Shown here: positions 1 through 9,463 of the stretch, one piece after another
Position numbering within the stretch: the first letter of the stretch is position 1
How the letters are laid out: every line of letters begins with the position of its first letter
The notes under the pieces: model-generated
Database searches by the model: none
What the model was told of the DNA's origin: nothing
Seen by the model: only the letters and a program-made list of their open reading frames with translations
Translations under genes and position numbers: made by a program
NCBI GenBank assembly: GCA_963204975.1
Contig: CAUJJC010000146.1
Span: forward strand, 1-60,438
DNA from: Verrucomicrobiota bacterium
GTDB taxonomy: Bacteria; Verrucomicrobiota; Verrucomicrobiia; Verrucomicrobiales; Verrucomicrobiaceae
Reading direction: 5' to 3'
DNA length: 60,438 nt

Positions 1-3000
1 GAGCGTCAAACCTTCGCGATGGGTGAAGGTGAGGGCTGGCAGTTCCATCATCGCGGCGGTGATGTTGGTGCCGGTGGTGTCATTCACGGTCCACCCATCA
101 AAGACTTGTCCCACGCCGGGCTTCGCCGTGAGGGTGTAGGGCTTTCCCAAGTTGCGGAAAGAACTGGGGGCAAAACCAGCGCTAACACTGCCTACTCCAG
201 ACACGCCAACCATCAGTGGGCGTGTCACAACGAAGGTGCTGTTTGTCGTTGGGGAACTGTTGCCGTTCGAGTCGATGGTTCTGGCTGAAATGGTGTTGGT
301 GCCGCCGATGGGCATGATGGCCAGCGAGAAGCTGGTGCTGGGGGCTCCTCGTGTCGCGACAGCAGCCTCTACCTCAGGGCCACCGTTCAGCCCGATGAGC
401 ACGCGATCAACGGCGTGGTTGTCCTTCGCGGTGCCTGAAAGGGTGAATGAAGAGCCCACGGTCAGCGGCAGCGTGGCACCATTCACCACGGGCGTCATCA
501 CCGGAGCTGCGGGCACCAAAGACTCTGGGTTCACCGTCACAGTCTGGACTCCGCTGTCGATCACTCCCACGCCTGCCAGGGAAATGGTGCAGTGATAGTT
601 TCCTGCATTGCTGATGTCTGCGCGGGTAAGTGTCATCGTGGATTTGTCAGCACCCGAGATGATTTGGACTGGCCCAATGCTTCCATTGCTCAGTGGCGCA
701 TTGTTCTTCTTCCACTGGTAGGTGAATGACTTCCCGATGGGTGCGGCAGTTGTCACGGTGAGAGTCAATGTCTTGTCCTCTGTGATGGTCACAGACTTGG
801 CGGCAAGATCGACCACGCCGATGTCAGCCGTGGTGCTGGTGTCACTGCCAATGTCATTGGTGATGACCGCTTTGTAGGTCCCAGCGTGAGCAAGTGCCAC
901 CACTGCGATCTGATGTGAGGCACCGGTTGCACCTGGAATAGCGATGTTGTTTCTCGACCACTGGTAGTTCAATGCATTACCGGTGCCATCTACCAGGAGC
1001 GAAAGAGACGAGCCCAGGCCCACAATCTGACCTTGTGGGTCCGTGGTGACAATCGGCATGGTTTGTATCGGAGCCCAGCGCAGTTCGATGGCCTTGGGGG
1101 AACTGGTGGTGTTGGTGACCAAGCTGAAGTTTCCGTATGCTGAAGAGCTAAGGCCTGCGGAATCGAGCACGGCACCCTGCGCTAGAACGAAGGCTCCCGT
1201 AATGACAGGAGCACTGAGCAGTTTCCAAGTGTGTCGCTGCTGCCAGAAGGGAAGGGTGAAGTCCGTGGTGCTGCCTGCGGCATCCAGTTTCACAGCGACT
1301 TGTGATCCCGCCACAATGGTGGCGGCGCTGGCTGTCATGCCTCCCCCTGTGACAGTGTTGTCCAGCAGGCTAACAGACAAATGGCTGCGATTGGTGTAGG
1401 TCACACTGCCCAGAGTTTGGGCGGGCTGATTGTTGGCGATTTCTTGTGTGCCATCCATGAACAGATTGCCTGCCAGTTTTCCTGGACCTGCAAGCACACC
1501 ATTGGGATTTACCGTCGCGCCGTGAGTAGAGACTAGGGTTGTGCCGCTGGCCAATTCCAGGCGCGTGGTGCCTCCGCCGCCACCGATCTGGAGGGTGCGC
1601 ACCGTCACATTGGCAGCCGGGCCATTGACTGTCGCACTGCCCAAGGGGTCGATAATCACATCGCGCTGTGGGCTTGGCATCAGGCTGAATTTCCAATGTG
1701 CAGGCGCATCCCAGGTGCCGCTGCCACCTGTCCACCATCGTGAAGGTGGAGTGAATCGCAGCACAGCAGTGCGATCCACATTGGCAGTCGGCGAAGGCTT
1801 GAGTTCTGCGCGATAACAGATCTGGCCGGCATCGTTGGCGGGTCCCTGATTGGCGAAATAGGGAGTGCCGGAATAGTCGGTCCCCAGCGTCAGCGAATGA
1901 ACGATCCCGCCAGCCACCTCGTCGCCCACGGAGACGGCGGCCACGGTCTCATCGCCATCCGACATGAAGATGCGGTCACCGCCAGAGGTGCTTGCTTTGA
2001 AGATGACGTAGCCTGTGTTGGTGAGAATGGGGGCGGCATTGCTCAGATTGCTCATCGTGCCACCGCCAGGGGCCGACTGCCCTTCGAGAGCCACGGCTTT
2101 GATGGTCCCGGCTGTCCAGAGGATGATGCCATTGCCATAGGAAACAAAGACCACCTGCCCCGCTTCGTTGATCAACGGCTTGCCCCATGTGACGCCCCCC
2201 AGTTGAGCGATTCCAGGCACAGTGTCTGTGGATTGGACCGCCACTTGTGTGCTTGCTGACGTTCCTACTCGTAAGAGGGCGTTGCTTCCAAGGAAGGCTA
2301 CGGTGCCCGCGTTGTTCATCGTGAACTCGTCCGCGTTGTTGCTGTTGGGAATCTTCAGCGTTGTAGTTCCGTTCCACTGGTAAAGGGCTGCGCTGGCGTT
2401 GGTGGTGGTGGCAGAGCGGAAAGTGACCAATCCCGAGTCATTGACCGCCATGCGTTGAGCGCCGAAGCCGAGATTGTTCAGCAAGAAGGTGCCCTCGGCT
2501 TCGGGGGCCGCATCACCGTGCAGAGCTACGGCAGTTACCACTGGAGTGGTCCCGTTCAGCCGGGCGTAGTAGTAGCCGCCACCCGCGCCCGCTTGCGTTT
2601 TGGCATAGAACACCACCTGCCCGCCCGGACCCACACTCCAAGAAGTGCCAAACTGAAAGTCACGGAAGGTGCCACCACCTGGGGCGGACTGTCCCTCATA
2701 GGCCAGCCGATAACTCGAACCATCAGGCTTCACTAAATACAGGCCGACAATATCTGTCGTGCTCGGCGGCAAACGGAACTCAGCCATAAACACAGCATAG
2801 CCCCCGGCATTGGCAATGTGGTCAGCCGTGAAGGAAACCACATCTTGAAACACGCCCCCTCCTGGAGCTGTCATGCCTCCTGACGCGAGTGCTTGCACGA
2901 CATTGCCGGAGCCTCTCCAGAAGCCGCTTGCATAGCTGACTCCAGGCGCGCTGTAATTACCTTGATAAAACACATCCCCTGTGTCTGTCACGGCGCGCGG

Positions 3001-3216
3001 TGCTTCCAGGAAGCTGAACTTGATCCCATTGACGTTGGTAGTTTTGGTCTCAGCAATCAACACATGCCCAGGCATATCTCCGCATGCAGCGTCTGGAATC
3101 GCGAAAGCGACAAGTCCGCAAGCGGCGGTCATCGCCAGCCTTTTGAGGCTCAGGTGACATGGAGTCGTGGCACCTGTGGCAGCGATCATGCTTGGAGTTG
3201 AATCTTCGAGTTTCAT
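1..3216 (-). CDS. Large secreted surface protein with tandem beta repeats and Ig-like domains (C-terminus beyond window)
   Basis: The frame is open from an ATG at 3216 to the left edge: 1,072 residues with no stop, so the gene is truncated by the window. The N-terminus has a signal-like stretch (SLKRLAMTAACGLVAFAIP). Residues about 60-450 form tandem beta-rich repeats carrying the motif GQSAPGGGT (seen twice) and variants; they resemble the DUF7453 or choice-of-anchor type. Near residue 494, WWTGGSGTWD resembles an autotransporter-associated strand. Two Ig-like domains follow at about 720-890 (YQWSRNNIAIPGA, then YQWKKNNAPL), a further Ig-like segment at about 895-975, and an InlB-B-like repeat at the edge (FDGWTVNDT). 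By family resemblance it is an exported, cell-surface or outer-membrane-anchored protein, perhaps an adhesin; its ligand is unknown. An anchor or sorting signal would lie beyond the window. The next 150 bases upstream hold no gene. Confidence 0.8.
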   Translation of the reverse strand, partial: MKLEDSTPSMIAATGATTPCHLSLKRLAMTAACGLVAFAIPDAACGDMPGHVLIAETKTTNVNGIKFSFLEAPRAVTDTGDVFYQGNYSAPGVSYASGFWRGSGNVVQALASGGMTAPGGGVFQDVVSFTADHIANAGGYAVFMAEFRLPPSTTDIVGLYLVKPDGSSYRLAYEGQSAPGGGTFRDFQFGTSWSVGPGGQVVFYAKTQAGAGGGYYYARLNGTTPVVTAVALHGDAAPEAEGTFLLNNLGFGAQRMAVNDSGLVTFRSATTTNASAALYQWNGTTTLKIPNSNNADEFTMNNAGTVAFLGSNALLRVGTSASTQVAVQSTDTVPGIAQLGGVTWGKPLINEAGQVVFVSYGNGIILWTAGTIKAVALEGQSAPGGGTMSNLSNAAPILTNTGYVIFKASTSGGDRIFMSDGDETVAAVSVGDEVAGGIVHSLTLGTDYSGTPYFANQGPANDAGQICYRAELKPSPTANVDRTAVLRFTPPSRWWTGGSGTWDAPAHWKFSLMPSPQRDVIIDPLGSATVNGPAANVTVRTLQIGGGGGTTRLELASGTTLVSTHGATVNPNGVLAGPGKLAGNLFMDGTQEIANNQPAQTLGSVTYTNRSHLSVSLLDNTVTGGGMTASAATIVAGSQVAVKLDAAGSTTDFTLPFWQQRHTWKLLSAPVITGAFVLAQGAVLDSAGLSSSAYGNFSLVTNTTSSPKAIELRWAPIQTMPIVTTDPQGQIVGLGSSLSLLVDGTGNALNYQWSRNNIAIPGATGASHQIAVVALAHAGTYKAVITNDIGSDTSTTADIGVVDLAAKSVTITEDKTLTLTVTTAAPIGKSFTYQWKKNNAPLSNGSIGPVQIISGADKSTMTLTRADISNAGNYHCTISLAGVGVIDSGVQTVTVNPESLVPAAPVMTPVVNGATLPLTVGSSFTLSGTAKDNHAVDRVLIGLNGGPEVEAAVATRGAPSTSFSLAIMPIGGTNTISARTIDSNGNSSPTTNSTFVVTRPLMVGVSGVGSVSAGFAPSSFRNLGKPYTLTAKPGVGQVFDGWTVNDTTGTNITAAMMELPALTFTHREGLTL

Positions 3217-3367
3217 GAGAGGAGTAGGAATGCGGTTGTGAGAGGTTCTTTTGAGCTTTGATCGTGCAACGGGAGATGCTTCACGAAGTCCTTTCTGTCG
3301 CACAAGACATGGAGCCAAAGAGTTCGGGCGAAAAACAGATGCAGGGTGATCCATCCACAGGAGTCAA

Positions 3368-4219
3368 TCAATTGAACGGCCTCATACTCTCGGCCCGCCA
3401 GCGAGCGTGCTGGGCTTCGATGGCGGCGCGTTCGCGGGCTTCGCTTTGGGCTCGATCACGGGCTTCATCGCGTTCGCGGTTGCGTTGAATCTGGTCGTTC
3501 ATCTGGCGCTGGGTGTCTGCATCGTCGCCGGAGTTGCTGGAGTTGCTGGAGTTGCCTGCGCCGTCGAGCAGGTGTGATCCGGCCCACAGCAGACCCGCGA
3601 TGACTGCGAGGCCAGCGACGGTGCTGGCGATTTCCTCTTTTTCAGAGGGCAAGGATTTGCCGGTCCTGCTGGCGATGGCGTTGATCGCGGTGGACAGCGG
3701 CTCGCTGATGCGGGTGTGGCCAGCTTGTTCCAGACCATTCACGGTTTCACGTCCGGCTTTCATGAGGTGATCGTAATGAGCCTGCGCTGCTTGGCGACGG
3801 GCGGCAGCCTGTTGGCGGATAGACTGGCCTACGTTGCGGGAGTTGTGGTAGAGCGTCGGATTGGTGTGGCCGAAGACAGTGGGCTTCAGCCAGCGTCGTG
3901 CATCGGCCTCCGCAGCGCGGGCTTGCTTGTCCGCATCATAGATGCCCTGGCGGGCGCGCATGAGGGCGGTCTCGGCGTCGAAGAGATTGGTGATCAAGCA
4001 TGAGAGCTGGAAGCTGGCGGTGCTCTGCGCGGTGGGCTGTGTGGCGGAGAGGCTGCCAAGGTTGCTGGCGCAGGCACGCGCGGTGGCCGCGTCAGCGCTC
4101 TGGCTCAGCGGGGCCAGAAAACGTCCGACAGCGGCGGTATCGAGGTTTTCATAGCGAAGACCGGCGTGGGCAGCGACAGCGAAGACCAGCGTGGCGAGGA
4201 GGGTGATGGCTTGTTTCAT
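3368..4219 (-). CDS. Hypothetical secreted protein with C-terminal membrane helix and charged tail
   Basis: This 283-residue protein is not recognised. The start at 4219 was chosen because MKQAITLLATLVFAVAAHA is a clean signal peptide; the frame stays open upstream (ATGs at 4246 and 4390), but those residues do not look like coding sequence. The mature part is Ala- and Arg-rich and helical (about 30-190), with Cys50 and Cys74 possibly paired. A hydrophobic segment lies at about 199-219, followed by an Asn/Ser-rich linker (223-231) and a highly charged helix (236-277) that could form a coiled coil. It is the last gene of the leftward sigma factor-kinase series, 167 bp after the previous gene, so it may be co-transcribed and act with the kinase in the envelope; that is inference. 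Confidence 0.6.
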   Translation of the reverse strand: MKQAITLLATLVFAVAAHAGLRYENLDTAAVGRFLAPLSQSADAATARACASNLGSLSATQPTAQSTASFQLSCLITNLFDAETALMRARQGIYDADKQARAAEADARRWLKPTVFGHTNPTLYHNSRNVGQSIRQQAAARRQAAQAHYDHLMKAGRETVNGLEQAGHTRISEPLSTAINAIASRTGKSLPSEKEEIASTVAGLAVIAGLLWAGSHLLDGAGNSSNSSNSGDDADTQRQMNDQIQRNRERDEARDRAQSEARERAAIEAQHARWRAESMRPFN

Positions 4220-4386
4220 GGCAGGATGTGGAGTGCGTTCACTCATCTCCCTCGCAAGCCGTCCGCGCCGGTTGCAGAGAAAGTGAATTATTTTTCCGAG
4301 AAGCCGTGAAAGCTCGCCAATGCGTGCCTCAGCGAGGTTGATAGAATGCCGTTGCTGTTCGGATTGAGGGATGATGGGACACGGCC

Positions 4387-5793
4387 TCACTTCAGCAGCC
4401 CTGATTTCCGATGTGTATCGGCGATGTCCAGCAGGCAGCGGGCGAAGGGCGCGGGGAGATACCAGTGAACGTTGCCCAGCTTCACCAGGGTGACGCTCTT
4501 GTCATTGCTCTGGCGGACCTGATAAAAGGCTCCTGGACGGCCTTCGTTGATGAAGTCGTTGTAGGGTCCGATGTTGCCGTCCCACGGCGGTGGTGCGCCG
4601 GGCGGGCCGAAGGGCGGATGCATGGCGCGCAGGGTCTCGATGGAGAACTCGCGCAGGATGTGCAGTGGCTTGGCCTGGGATTTGAATTGCACGCCCACAA
4701 GCTGGAGCTTTCGGTCGGTGATGAAGTAGATGAGGTTGAACGACTCATCGAGGTCCGAGAAATAGCGGCGTTGGTAGCACTTGATGGTTAGAGAGTCGTG
4801 CGGGAAGCCGTCATTCTGGAAGGGCTTCACTGGCACGGCGGCCACATCGCGAGGCAGTAATTTGGTCGCTTCATCCAGCGGCATCAGCCACTTGAACGGT
4901 GGCACGATCATGTCGGGCACGGGCTCCTTGCTCGGCGCGGCGTTGCCCACGGCCATCTTGGCGAAAAACTCCAGTTCCTCGAGTTCCTTCACCTTCACAT
5001 TTGTGCTGCGCGGCTGCCAGTCCTTGCCCAGCACCATGCCGCCGTAGCCAGTGGAGTCCGGCCCCGCGCCGACAGGTTGAATGATGGTCGACATCGCGGG
5101 CGCGCTGCTGCCGATGAGCTTGCCACGCAGGCCGCGCAGTTGTCTCAGGCCACCGGGGAAGTCGCCGATGAACTCGCTGCGCTCGGCGTTGAACTTCGTG
5201 ACCACGCTCACGTCACCCGCCTTGATCGTGATCACGTCGCCAGGCTCGCGCGACCAGTTCCAGGGCAGCAAGGCGGTGTCGAGGTGCTTCACGAGTCCGT
5301 CCTTGGTGAAGATGAGCGTGCCCTTCGTGCCGCCGGGTGCCGTGTCACGCCACGTCCATTCGTGCGCCAGCAGCACGTTGAGCAAGGCGTCGCCGCTGGG
5401 CGATGGGGGTGCAGGCCTGGGCTCAGGCTTCGGTTTCTGAGATGGTGAAGGCGATGGAGCGTCCTGCGTGCGAGATGCGGTGAGGAATGGGCGGCGGCCA
5501 TCATAACCCCAAAGCTGGGTGCCGCCATTGCGCAGCGTGAGCCGGTCCTGCGCCTGTCCGCCGCCATAGATGATCTGGTAAACTCGGTCCGTATTCTGCG
5601 CAGGCGTGAGGCACTTCCAGGTGGCGTCCTTCGCCCCGCCTGCGGCGCTGGAGCTGCCGTCCGCATGCATCTCGCGCAGGCTGCCATTGAAGAACCGCCA
5701 CCTGCCTGTGATCTGATCAGCGGCGAAGGCAGGCAAGGCATGAAAGTAGCACGCGAGGAGAACAAGCAGGACGCGGGAGGTGCGGGTGTGCAT
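4387..5793 (-). CDS. Secreted protein with two beta-domains related to the adjacent kinase
   Basis: A 468-residue exported protein. The start at 5793 gives a signal peptide (MHTRTSRVLLVLLACYFHALPAFA) and lies 8 bp after the kinase stop, which indicates one operon. Residues about 27-110 (GRWRFFNGS...DRLTLRNG) and about 130-210 (HEWTWRDT...NWSREPGDVITI) are two copies of a small beta-domain. It also occurs in the kinase at about 443-525, where the same WSREPG hexapeptide appears. A Pro/Ser/Lys linker (SPSPSQKPKPEPRPAPPSP) separates the two copies. The remaining roughly 250 residues, with the text VPPFKWLMPLDEATKLLP and HWYLPAPFARCLLDIA, match no family I know. It is probably a periplasmic partner or modulator of the kinase ectodomain. 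The longer frame up to 6264 lies inside the kinase gene and was discarded. Confidence 0.65.
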   Translation of the reverse strand: MHTRTSRVLLVLLACYFHALPAFAADQITGRWRFFNGSLREMHADGSSSAAGGAKDATWKCLTPAQNTDRVYQIIYGGGQAQDRLTLRNGGTQLWGYDGRRPFLTASRTQDAPSPSPSQKPKPEPRPAPPSPSGDALLNVLLAHEWTWRDTAPGGTKGTLIFTKDGLVKHLDTALLPWNWSREPGDVITIKAGDVSVVTKFNAERSEFIGDFPGGLRQLRGLRGKLIGSSAPAMSTIIQPVGAGPDSTGYGGMVLGKDWQPRSTNVKVKELEELEFFAKMAVGNAAPSKEPVPDMIVPPFKWLMPLDEATKLLPRDVAAVPVKPFQNDGFPHDSLTIKCYQRRYFSDLDESFNLIYFITDRKLQLVGVQFKSQAKPLHILREFSIETLRAMHPPFGPPGAPPPWDGNIGPYNDFINEGRPGAFYQVRQSNDKSVTLVKLGNVHWYLPAPFARCLLDIADTHRKSGLLK

Positions 5794-5801
5794 GGGAAGA
5801 A

Positions 5802-8800
5802 TCAAGGTCTGGCGAGGGCGGTCTTTTCGAAGGTGGTTCGGAAGGTGGAGACCTGAGTGTCGAGCGAAGCTCGCAACGCGGATGCGCGCGACTGCCATTC
5901 GGAGGTGCTGCTGGCGATCTCGCGCTCCGCCGCCACATTGATCAACTCCGCGCAAAGCGACAGCGCGGCTCGGTAGGCATTGAGATTCGATGCCGCAGCG
6001 GCACGGCCTTCCTTCAGCAAACCGTCGCGATACCCGGTCAGCAGGGCGCGCTTGGTGTCGTGAGAGCGGTCGTCCTTGGTAGCGAGGCAGGCAGCGACGA
6101 GAGCCTTGAGGTCGTAAGCGAAGACCCTGATCGTGGGGGTGCCGGGTGGTGGGGCGGATGTGGTAGCTGATGGCGGTGACTTGGTAATCGAGGGCATCAA
6201 CAATTCGGCGAGCGACACCGAGGCGTAGCCGCGAGCGAGCGGCTGGCTCAGTGATTGTATCCATTGCCAGGCGCTCAGGATGTTGTGCTTCTTCCCATGG
6301 AGCCCGCCGGTGGAGCCAAGCGTCTTCGCGTGAATTTCATCCCGATTGAAGTCCAGGTGGTCCACCGTTTTCAGGCCGTCGGCATGGGTGCGTGCCTCGT
6401 CGAGATTGCCTTCATCCACGGCAATGGAGGTGAGTGCGATGAGCTTGTGGTCGGGGTAGGACATGTCCTTCACCGTGCGCCGTGCATCGGCGAAGCGCCC
6501 GGCCTCACGTTGCGCCTTGGCGATGCGGGCGAGGGTGATGGTCCAGGGATACATGGTGAAGCCGGCACGGTTAGCGGTATCACGCGCGGCGCTGAAGTCG
6601 CCCGTGTCTGCCAGTGCGCCAATGACGTTGATCAAAGGATTGGCGAACCGGTGGCCTTTGTAGAGCGGGACGGTTGCCTTGGCTCCTGCAAGATCACCGG
6701 CTTTGACTTGTGCTGTGACAATGGAGCGGAACGCGCGCTGGAGTTCCTCCTGCTTGCCCAGGGTCTGGGCCAGTGTGCGGGCCTCGGCTATTTTGGCCTC
6801 GTAGGCAGCGACCAGGCCTTGCTTGCGCAAATCAAGGGCGGCCTCGGCGAGGCAACGTGCTCTGCCTGCGCTGGTGGTCACCACCTTTGCCACGCGCTCG
6901 GCTGTGTCGCGCTGGCCCTTCGCGTATTCGGCGGACACGATTTCTACCAATGCCATGTCTTCATCAAAGGGCTCGGTGGCGAGTTGGGCGGTGATGATGG
7001 CACCCTCCACATCGCCGCGCGCGGCTTGTTCGATAGCAGCGGCACCGAAGGCGCGACCTCGCGATCCAGCGTCATTGCACTGCTTCGCCGTCGTCAGTGC
7101 TTCCGACATGTCACCGAGCTTCGCAAAGCTGGCCGCTATGTCCTTGAGCAGACTCGACCGATGCCCGGCATCGGCGACCTGGGCGGCGTGGGCACGAGCT
7201 TCTTTGAGCAGGGATGCGCTGCCGATCTCCTTTGGTGTCGGGGGTGTGCTGGCGCTGGTCACAGGAGCCGTGTTCAACTCCTTGATCCGCACATTGCGGA
7301 AGTAGGTGGAGCCGCAGCAGCCGAGATTTTGGAGACCGATGTAGCCGCTGAGACTGCGGGTGAAGGTGTGGGCGCTGATGGTCTGGCCGTTGACTTTGAC
7401 GGTGACGCTGGTGCCGTTGACGGTGACTTCCATGTCGTTCCAGGAGCGCACGGGCAGCGGGAATTTGCGGTCCTTGATCACGTTCGGGATGCAGCCGGTT
7501 TCGGTGCCGCTGATCTCGGCCTCGTAGCTGCCGGAGGGGAAGAGCGCGGGCTTCGCGGTCCCGAGATAGGGCAGGCTGAAGAGCACGCCGGAATTCGTGC
7601 CCAGCGCATCGACGGCGAACTCCACCCGCAGCACGAAGTCGGAGAACCTGCGCGCCGAATACCAGTAGATGCCCCAGGGTTCGCGCACGCCGACGGGCGT
7701 GGAGGTGATGAAGACGCCGTCTTTGTTTCTCATGCTGCCCTCGCCGCAATGCTGCCAGCCACTGGTGTGGTCGCGATCAAGGAGCGGCGTGAAGCCCTCG
7801 TCGCGCATCACCGTGGCGCCACCGAGCGGCGGCTCGGGATTCTCCGGCACGCGATACGCGGTGATGCGCGCGTTGCGGTAGTTCACGATGAAGCCGTCGA
7901 GCACATTGGCTTCTTTGTTCAACGTGAGGCGGTCCACATTCACGCCCTCCCAGCGCAGCATGTATTCGCAGGGCAGGGTCTTGCCCGGTTCGCGGGACCA
8001 GACACCGCGCGACCCGTCGGAGCGCTGGAATTTGCCGTCGGCAGTGAAGGCGACGAGGTAGTCGCCCGGCCACCACCAGCGACCGAGGACGGGGTCGGCG
8101 GACGTGACTGCGGGGCTGGTGCTGGGGGATGGAGGTGTTGCCTGCGGTAATGTGGTAGGCTTGGCCTGGCTGGCGTGAGTCGAAATTCGTGCTTTCACAA
8201 AGGCGAGCCACTCGGGATGCTTTTGCGCGCTGGTCCACAGCAGGTAACCACCCCCTGCGAGCGCGAGCAGCACGGCGGCCCAGATCAAACGCGCGCCCAT
8301 CGAACGACGCGCGCGCACGGGCACGGGCACGGCGGAGGGTCGCGCGGGTGGGCGGAACACAGCGTTGGGCTGCGTCGGTGGTTTGGGCTGCACGCGCACC
8401 TGCGTGGGCGGCTGAGGTGGTGGCTTGGCCAGCGGTTGCGTCGCGGCCTGCACGTCCGCCTTCATTTCCTCGACCTTCTGGTAGCGAGCACCGGGGTCGA
8501 TCTCCAGCGCCTTCACCACCACATGATCCACGCGGTGATCCACAAGCGCCATCGACGAGGGAAGCTGGAAGTAACCCTTCGGCGGCGCGCCCGTGAGCAT
8601 CTCGTAAAGCATGATGCCCAGCGCGTAGATGTCGGAGCGCTCGTCGGCTCGGCCTTCATACACTTCCGGCGCGGCGTAGTCCGGTGTGCCCATCGCGGCA
8701 CCAGGCGCGGTGAAGCGCATCGCGGCGACATCGGGCGAATGCGTTCCATCAAAATAGGCCTCGGGCTTCGGCGGCTGCGGCACACCATCGGAGTCGGTGG

Positions 8801-9416
8801 GCTTCATCGCGAGGCCGAAGTCGGCGAGCTTGGCGCGACCATCGCGGGTGACGAGCACATTCGCGGGCTTGATGTCGCGATGCACCACACCCTTGTCGTG
8901 CGCATACTGCATCGCTTCGCAAATCTGCACCGTGAGGCTCAGCGCTTCCTTCGCATCGAGCTTGGTGTTCGACTTGTGAATCAAGCGATACAAATCGGTG
9001 CCATCGACATACTCCATGACGAAGTAGAGATGGCCCTCTGTGGTCTGGCCGAAGTCGAAGATGGTGACGATGCCCTGATGACTCAAGCTCGCGAGCAACT
9101 GCGCCTCGCGATGGAAGCGCGCGACGAACTCGGCATTCCGCGCCAGCTCAGCGGGCAACACCTTGATCGCGACGGGCCGCTGCAAGGTGATCTGCCGCCC
9201 CTTGTAAACCGCGCCCATGCCGCCGCGTCCGATGAGGTGCTCGATCTGGTATTGCGGCAGCAGCACCGCGATGTGCGATGGCGTGGGCGGCTCCCAATGA
9301 GCAGGCACCTCGGGCACGCTGGCCTCCAGCCCGGAGTCCAGCGCACAGTCCAGCAGGCCGGTGATGCCGTTGCCAAACAGCGGGTTGTCGTCAGAGGCTG
9401 AGCTTTCGGGATTCAT
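5802..9416 (-). CDS. Transmembrane Ser/Thr protein kinase with beta-domain, DUF1080 domain and helical repeats
   Basis: A 1,204-residue Hanks-type kinase. Visible motifs: glycine loop IGRGGMGAVYKG (62-73), invariant Lys85 (VAIK), catalytic HRDIKPAN (179-186), DFG (199-201) and APE (249-251); all key residues are present, so it should be active. A Pro-rich linker (about 330-368) leads to one membrane helix (about 374-393). Outside the membrane come a small beta-domain (443-525, WSREPG), a DUF1080/3-keto-disaccharide-hydrolase-like jelly roll (about 540-713, GYIGLQNLGCCG) and Ala-rich helical repeats resembling TPRs (about 725-1000). Kinase-DUF1080 fusions are a known Planctomycetota-Verrucomicrobiota theme. 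The domain order suggests an extracytoplasmic sugar-binding sensor feeding a cytoplasmic kinase. The gene follows the ECF-like sigma factor by 47 bp; phosphorylation of that factor or its partners is a plausible output, not shown here. Confidence 0.9.
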   Translation of the reverse strand: MNPESSASDDNPLFGNGITGLLDCALDSGLEASVPEVPAHWEPPTPSHIAVLLPQYQIEHLIGRGGMGAVYKGRQITLQRPVAIKVLPAELARNAEFVARFHREAQLLASLSHQGIVTIFDFGQTTEGHLYFVMEYVDGTDLYRLIHKSNTKLDAKEALSLTVQICEAMQYAHDKGVVHRDIKPANVLVTRDGRAKLADFGLAMKPTDSDGVPQPPKPEAYFDGTHSPDVAAMRFTAPGAAMGTPDYAAPEVYEGRADERSDIYALGIMLYEMLTGAPPKGYFQLPSSMALVDHRVDHVVVKALEIDPGARYQKVEEMKADVQAATQPLAKPPPQPPTQVRVQPKPPTQPNAVFRPPARPSAVPVPVRARRSMGARLIWAAVLLALAGGGYLLWTSAQKHPEWLAFVKARISTHASQAKPTTLPQATPPSPSTSPAVTSADPVLGRWWWPGDYLVAFTADGKFQRSDGSRGVWSREPGKTLPCEYMLRWEGVNVDRLTLNKEANVLDGFIVNYRNARITAYRVPENPEPPLGGATVMRDEGFTPLLDRDHTSGWQHCGEGSMRNKDGVFITSTPVGVREPWGIYWYSARRFSDFVLRVEFAVDALGTNSGVLFSLPYLGTAKPALFPSGSYEAEISGTETGCIPNVIKDRKFPLPVRSWNDMEVTVNGTSVTVKVNGQTISAHTFTRSLSGYIGLQNLGCCGSTYFRNVRIKELNTAPVTSASTPPTPKEIGSASLLKEARAHAAQVADAGHRSSLLKDIAASFAKLGDMSEALTTAKQCNDAGSRGRAFGAAAIEQAARGDVEGAIITAQLATEPFDEDMALVEIVSAEYAKGQRDTAERVAKVVTTSAGRARCLAEAALDLRKQGLVAAYEAKIAEARTLAQTLGKQEELQRAFRSIVTAQVKAGDLAGAKATVPLYKGHRFANPLINVIGALADTGDFSAARDTANRAGFTMYPWTITLARIAKAQREAGRFADARRTVKDMSYPDHKLIALTSIAVDEGNLDEARTHADGLKTVDHLDFNRDEIHAKTLGSTGGLHGKKHNILSAWQWIQSLSQPLARGYASVSLAELLMPSITKSPPSATTSAPPPGTPTIRVFAYDLKALVAACLATKDDRSHDTKRALLTGYRDGLLKEGRAAAASNLNAYRAALSLCAELINVAAEREIASSTSEWQSRASALRASLDTQVSTFRTTFEKTALARP

Positions 9417-9463
9417 GTTCAGCGATGACTTCGCAAACGGTGTGCTGCGGTTGCAAACAAAGT

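Noticed and set aside
6255..8150. Long plus-strand frame opposite the kinase gene (631 codons)
   Set aside because: Antisense shadow of a motif-rich kinase; its translation is His/Gly/Val-rich without family motifs.
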